From Anastatus disparis (lineage: Eukaryota; Arthropoda; Insecta; Hymenoptera; Eupelmidae): a DNA stretch of 64,000 nt. The notes under the pieces were generated by a model that saw only the letters and a list, made by a program, of their open reading frames with translations, made no database searches and was not told where the DNA came from. Positions 58,690 to 64,000 of the stretch are shown here, piece by piece. The stretch is taken from contig JAFFSR010000237.1 in the NCBI GenBank assembly GCA_017163975.1, forward strand, positions 6,510,001 through 6,574,000. The letters run 5' to 3'. The stretch's first letter is position 1. Each line of letters opens with the position of its first letter. Both the position numbers and the translations under genes were made by a program.

Positions 58690-61600
58690 TTAATTTACAG
58701 TCAAAAGCGTTTCTTCTTGAATTTCATCAAAAGGCCCAAATTCACATAGTACACTGGGTCCGCACTTGAACGCCTTTTGAAAATGTTCGTCTTGACTAAC
58801 AACAGTATTTACAAAAGATTTATCCATATCACAATTAGACTAAAAAAGAAAAAAATAACGTTAATATAAATACGTTGCTAGTTTTTAATGTCTTTGAATT
58901 GTTTTCAAACAGCCTTTAAAAATGTTATTAATTTTTCAAATTTTATATGAATTTTAAATTTACCTGAGCAAACGATAAGTAGAACAGTTGTTCTTCGCTA
59001 GTTATATTTGCATCTTGAAAATATAAAGAACATTTATCTTTTTCACCTGAATGTTTGGGCATTGCTTTGTAAGCTAATTGTAAACCATAGGCATTTGATA
59101 TTGCCAAAGTAGTTTGTTCACTCTGAAATTATTACAATAAATATATGAAAAATTCAAACTGTGAAGAAAAAAATACAATCTATAATACAAGCAATTTAAA
59201 AAAAAACTTACATCGTCTGGATGATTTGAAAAACATTTCTTAAGATCGGAACTGTAATACGGATGTGTGTTTAGTTTCGATCCATGTACACCTTCGTCTA
59301 AAACAATTTATATTATTTTTTATAAATAAATTAACAATGTAATTTAATTAAATTACAAATAGTTTATAAATTTTTCTTACGATCTTCATTCTTGTTCTCG
59401 TTCAACAATTCATATAAAAGAGTAGCCACCTCAACTCCAAAGGTAGCATAATAATATGGCCTATAAGGAATAATATCATTTTTAAAATTGTGCTATAATG
59501 TAATAAAAATAAAAAATATACAAAAATTTACTTACTTTGGCGCTGCTTTCATGTTATGAATGTTGCTCATAACGTGCATTTGGTAAGCTGAAATCATTCG
59601 AATGTTTTATGTAAATTATAATCGTTTAAAAATTTTACTTGTCGTAGTAATAATTTAAATAACATAAATTTATTCTTTGTATTATACTCACTGAAGCGAT
59701 TTCTACGTTCTGCTAAATCAATAATGCTAAATGGTAGTAAGGATTCTTGTCTGTAAAAATATTGAAGAAAGTAAATTAAAATGTTTAAACTTATTTAAAA
59801 TATAAAGGAAATAAACAAATAGGTAATTTACGGTTTTTTTCTTAACGTAGCAAGACGATTGTTTCTCATGCTTCTTCGATAATTTACAATATTTTCGAAA
59901 TAGCTATCGCTCAATGAATCCTATAAAAAGTCAATTATTTGAATAAATTTTAATAATCTAAAGCAAATTTTATGTCAAAAACTTCTTGAAAAAAAAGAAA
60001 TGTTAACTTACGTAATCGAAGATATGCATATTATTATTGCTCCAAATGTAATTTTCGTCAGCAGTGATTGAATCTAATTCAGATGATAGATGTTTTGATT
60101 CTTTAAAATTTAAGTCCGAATTTACTATCTCAGCTCGTGTACTTCGAATTACGTTCAGCAGCACTTCGTTATCTACTTTATCTAATTTGAGATATCCATG
60201 TCTTTTTAATAGTTTGTAAGAAGCACCATATTGATTTGTTTCAAGTAAGCAAAAGGATGATTTTGAATTGCTAAAAAAATTAATTATTAAAATATTATTT
60301 TTATAATTAATTGAAGCCATGAAATCAAGGATTACAGGAAATTTTTGTAATTTTTTTTTGTTAACGTCACTGTACTTATGCTATCATTGCGATGCTAATC
60401 AGCGACGGAGGTTTTCAGCGTGTTTAAAACAAAGCACATGTAACATACAGTGGTGCGTGTATCAATCGGCGGAGAGCCGGATTCGAACTCGGGACCTCGA
60501 GATTACGAATCCATCGCTCTACCAAGTGAGCCACTGACGACCTCTTGGAATTTTATAATATGGAAACTTCAAAAATAAGAAAATTGAATTTAGAAATTTA
60601 AATTTTAAAAAATTAGGAAAATTTTAAAATTTTAAAGAGTAAAGTGCATTAGATAAATGTATTATATGTAACATGGAAACAAAATGAATTATTTCCTTGT
60701 TATTTAACGGTCTATTACTTAAATTTATTACCTGTCTAAAGGTTTTATAGCCTGAGCCAAATCCCAATCGATATATCTCAAATTTTCGGCGATCGTTTTC
60801 AAGACAATAGCTTGACCTTAAAAATTAAATAATTGTTTTATATAATAATAAATTAAAATTTTCATTTATAAATTAAAAATGTGAGTTTTTTTTTCATTAG
60901 TTACCTATAATTTGATTTGATGCATGATATAAAACATTAAATAATTTAGCGAAATATGGAGTATTTTTAACGTAAACGGGTTCTCTTATTCCTATATCCT
61001 CAGTGACGCCAGCTTCGCGGAAAGCGTGAGATATAAGTGTGTGCCATTTAATCTGAACAAATATTAATATTAACAAATTAAAAACGATATTTTTATAAAT
61101 TTATTAACACTGTTATAAATATAAATCAAAGTTATTAATTTTAAATAGTTTCCTACCTCAGTTACTTCGTATCTTTCATTGTCTCGGTTAAAATGATCTC
61201 GCCAACCGAGTATATTCGTATCCATATTATGATCTTTAGTTTTTACGGGTTTTTCTTTTAAAGCCTTGGAATAAAGAAGAAAATTATATTTTTTCTAATC
61301 AAATTATTAAAATACAATTAATCGAAAAATAAACTATCAAGACTTACGCTGACTAAAGTATGGTATAAACTAAGCACTCTTTTATCCCTTTGTAATTTAA
61401 TGAATTCGTTAATAAATATATCTTGTCCCTCATTCCATGCTTTGTGTCGTTCGCTATTATTATGAAAGATTTCGTTCTCAGATATAGCCATCAACATTTT
61501 GTATGCCTTAGACAAAGTGGTTAAAGAAGGTGGCTCTATCTGTAATATAAAATATTGTTTAACGAACAAAATTAAAAAAAAGTAAATCCTCAATATTGTA

Positions 61601-62839
61601 AAAAAAATTGATTAATTCATAAAACAAATTAACAAACTAATTTTACCATTATAATATTTTGATTGGGATCATGTGGATTTGGAATAACTTTGACGTTAAA
61701 GAATGCAAATCCAAAGCCCATTTTATGAAGTTTAAGATCTATATGTTGCCATTGTGTATTTTGAGTTATTGTGGAAATCAATAAACCTTGTAGTTCTTGA
61801 AATTTTCTATTAGTGAAATCCATGGCTGGACTTCCATCAAGTTCAGATCCTGTAATTATTAAAGAAACCACAAGTAATTTTAAATTTTCAATTCAATAAT
61901 ATATTTATTGGAATATTAAATTACCAAGTTTTAAGCAATTTTTATATAAAGCCTTTTCTATAGAAAATATTCTATCCATGGGCGATGATTGATCATGTCT
62001 ACGCCGCGTTTCGTTTAAATATCCTAAATTAAAATAATAAATTTTATTTATTTAATTATATGAAAAAAAATAATTTAAATAAAAAAATTTTTTTTATATT
62101 ATTTGAATGATTCTTACTTATTACATTATCGACATCACTCTCATAATGTTTGAAGATGAGTTCTTGTGTAGTGTAAGATCCGAGTCTGGTGCAAGCGAAA
62201 CCATGTAAATCAGTACATCTATTTTTCCTTAGATTCGTTTTTCCTACTACTTGCTCATCTATAGAGAAAAGAAAAAATATTATTCAGTAAATGGTAATTT
62301 ATTCCAGTTACAAACATTCATAGTTTAATTAAACTTGTTATATTTCTACTTACAGTAAAAGTTACATTCTCTACTTGTGCATCTGGATCCGCTTATAAAG
62401 TTACTATCGCAATCATCTGCTATGGTACTACTGACCGCGCAGGCGATCAGTAAAAACCTAAATTGGAAATTTATTAAATAAAACATTTCTTTGATAGTAT
62501 AAAAGTAATACAATAAATGTTTTTTTTTTGTTTTATTAGCATGAATATGAAGATACAGTGAAAAAGACTAAAAAGTTAGTAATCAAGTTTTGAGAGTTAC
62601 AAAATTTACAGAAAAAAATCCATAGAATTTATTTAAAAGATTGAGTTCAAATGAAACAATAGCTAATATTTTCTTTATAATATAAAAATTATTTTAATTT
62701 AATCATTTAATGCAAAATCTTTGTATTAGCAAAAATTTTGAGTTCACATAAAAATATTTTAAAATGAAAAATAATATAATATTTATATATCATTGATTAA
62801 AAACAAAATTAAACTAACTTACAAAAATTTGCAGTCCAT
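58690..62839 (-). CDS. Secreted neprilysin-like (M13) protein without catalytic motifs
   Basis: Seventeen exons, from the start 62839-62823, 62457-62354, 62258-62118, 62023-61925, 61849-61647, 61539-61348, 61264-61157, 61052-60905, 60816-60732, 60270-60012, 59920-59832, 59750-59692, 59587-59536, 59460-59381, 59297-59212, 59122-58964 to 58839-58690, join in frame to 676 residues. A signal peptide (MDCKFLFLLIACAV) replaces the membrane anchor of neprilysin. M13 landmarks are NRCTDLHGFACTRLG near the start, FGFAFFNVKVIPNPHDPNQN in the middle, CLLETNQYGAS, and EEQLFYLSFAQSNC and FQKAFKC near the end. The zinc motif HExxH is gone: the aligned stretch reads YATFGVEVATLLYELL. The ENxxD motif is also gone (TLAISNAYGLQLAYKA), and NAYY reads TYQM. 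It therefore should not be a protease. Related inactive neprilysin-like proteins occur in parasitoid venoms and virus-like particles (Venturia canescens). A SINE sits in the intron between exons 9 and 10. Confidence 0.87.
60350..60545 (-). mobile_element. tRNA-derived SINE, copy 4, in an intron
   Basis: Same family. Head GGATTCGAACTCGGGACC and CATCGCTCTACCAAGTGAGCC, tail TTAACGTCACTG on the left. It lies within the intron between exons 9 and 10 of the neprilysin-like gene, on the same strand as the gene, and leaves both splice sites intact. Confidence 0.9.
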
Positions 62840-62864
62840 TGTTGTTGGCAGCACTCAAATAATT

Positions 62865-64000
62865 AGATGACTAAATTAAAGGATGTACTTACAACTATAT
62901 AAATACTATGTGTACTAGATATCTTTATTTTAATTGGATGAATAAAGATAACATTTACTAAATATATGATAAGAGTTAATGAGATATTAAATATGGGATT
63001 TTCATAGACAAACACGTAATGAATTATTATATACTAATTTAGAGATAAATTTAGTAATTAATTTAAAAAATCACCAAAATTAAAACTTCTATATACTGAT
63101 AATTGAAAATTTTTTTCAAAATATTCAAATTGAAATTTAAAGTTGCATATAAATTGTGATTAAAAATTGTTATGAAATATATTCATAATAATTTTACAAA
63201 ATATAAAGCAATAGAAATAAATATAAAATTAAATGAAAAAATTTAATTTATGATCATTAAAATTTTTTATAATTTTTTAATCAATTGAATTATTTAAAAT
63301 ATCAAACTTTATTAAATGGCTTTAATCTCGATTTTTCTGATTCTGTAATGCAATTACAGATATGAAGATATGAAGTAATATATAATTATAGTTTGATAAA
63401 AAATATTTTAAAATTGTAGAACATTCGTTACTTTATCTGTTAATTTCTTGAATAAATAATATGTATGTATAATTAATAATGACTCAAGGACAATTTAATT
63501 ATATCCGTTTTTTTTTTTGCTACAGCAATAAAACTTCCTTATCAACTACACCTAATATTTTGTGCGATAAAATTAATTAGATGATTAGAAACCATACTAT
63601 TCTTAAATGAATGGAGATATTTGATTTTTCAATACACTTTTGAAGTCTTATTTTTAAAAAATCTATGTATTAATAAACATTTATAACTAAAAAATCTTAC
63701 CCCAAGGAAAAACATTTGATACAATTTACATAAAACTTGTATCAAAACCAAAATGTACAGACTGTATACATGTTTTATACAAAAGAGATATTTTATGAAA
63801 TGTACTCGATTTATTAAACTCGTTTAATATTTTACTATTTATCAATAATGTATCGTAATTTTTTCTCCAGTATTAAGCTCCATCATAATGATGTATTTTT
63901 CCGAAAGCATGGTAATTTATAAATAAGCTGCAGGAAGGCAAAAATTATGAGAATAATATATACGGACAGCGATTATGAGCATGTAAAAGGCACGTAACAC
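62865..64000 (-). promoter_or_regulatory. Upstream flank of the neprilysin-like gene
   Basis: AT-rich sequence before the start codon on the minus strand. No other gene is seen in it. The part up to about 63900 is the partner of the duplicated stretch at 57725-58600, so the retained similarity may mark the promoter. A TATA-like element cannot be singled out in such AT-rich DNA. Confidence 0.45.

Noticed and set aside
60319..60537. Frame with RIRTRDLE-like motif opposite the neprilysin-like gene
   Set aside because: This is the translation of the SINE head, a common artefact in gene predictions.

Overview
This window looks like nuclear DNA of an insect, most likely a parasitoid wasp (Hymenoptera). 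The evidence is small AT-rich introns with GT-AG borders, a tandem array of divergent ionotropic receptors, a CHK/ecdysteroid-kinase-like gene, a chymotrypsin-fold protease, a secreted neprilysin-like pseudo-enzyme of the kind known from parasitoid venoms, tRNA-derived SINEs and many short inverted-repeat transposons. The very high AT content would fit a braconid such as an aphidiine, but the species is inference.

Layout. 1-2.3 kb: no gene seen. 2.5-36.7 kb: eight intronless ionotropic-receptor-like (IR) genes, all on the + strand, here called IR-A to IR-H. IR-B, C, D, E, G and H are intact (585-608 codons). IR-A is broken by a 4.5 kb DNA transposon and by an out-of-register recombination with an IR-C-like sequence. 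IR-F is broken by a small double-hairpin element. IR-A to E and G share an upstream block. IR-F and IR-H share different 5' and 3' flanks and are a younger duplicated pair. A three-exon CHK-kinase-like gene sits inside the array between IR-E and IR-F. 39.1-41.5 kb: a six-exon secreted serine protease with an intact catalytic triad. 41.5-58.6 kb: a long stretch with no convincing gene, holding SINEs, MITEs, hairpins, minisatellites and several GC-richer patches. 58.7-62.8 kb (- strand): a complete 17-exon gene for a secreted M13 (neprilysin-like) protein that has lost the zinc-binding motif. Its upstream flank is duplicated on the far side of the gene at 57.7-58.6 kb.

How the genes work together. 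The IR array would encode membrane chemoreceptor subunits that diversify by tandem duplication, with mobile elements and ectopic recombination already killing some copies. The protease and the neprilysin-like protein are both secreted; a venom or gut role is possible but not shown by sequence alone. The most unusual non-gene signal is a family of double-hairpin elements whose ends and apex are alike between copies while the stem arms are unrelated yet still self-complementary.
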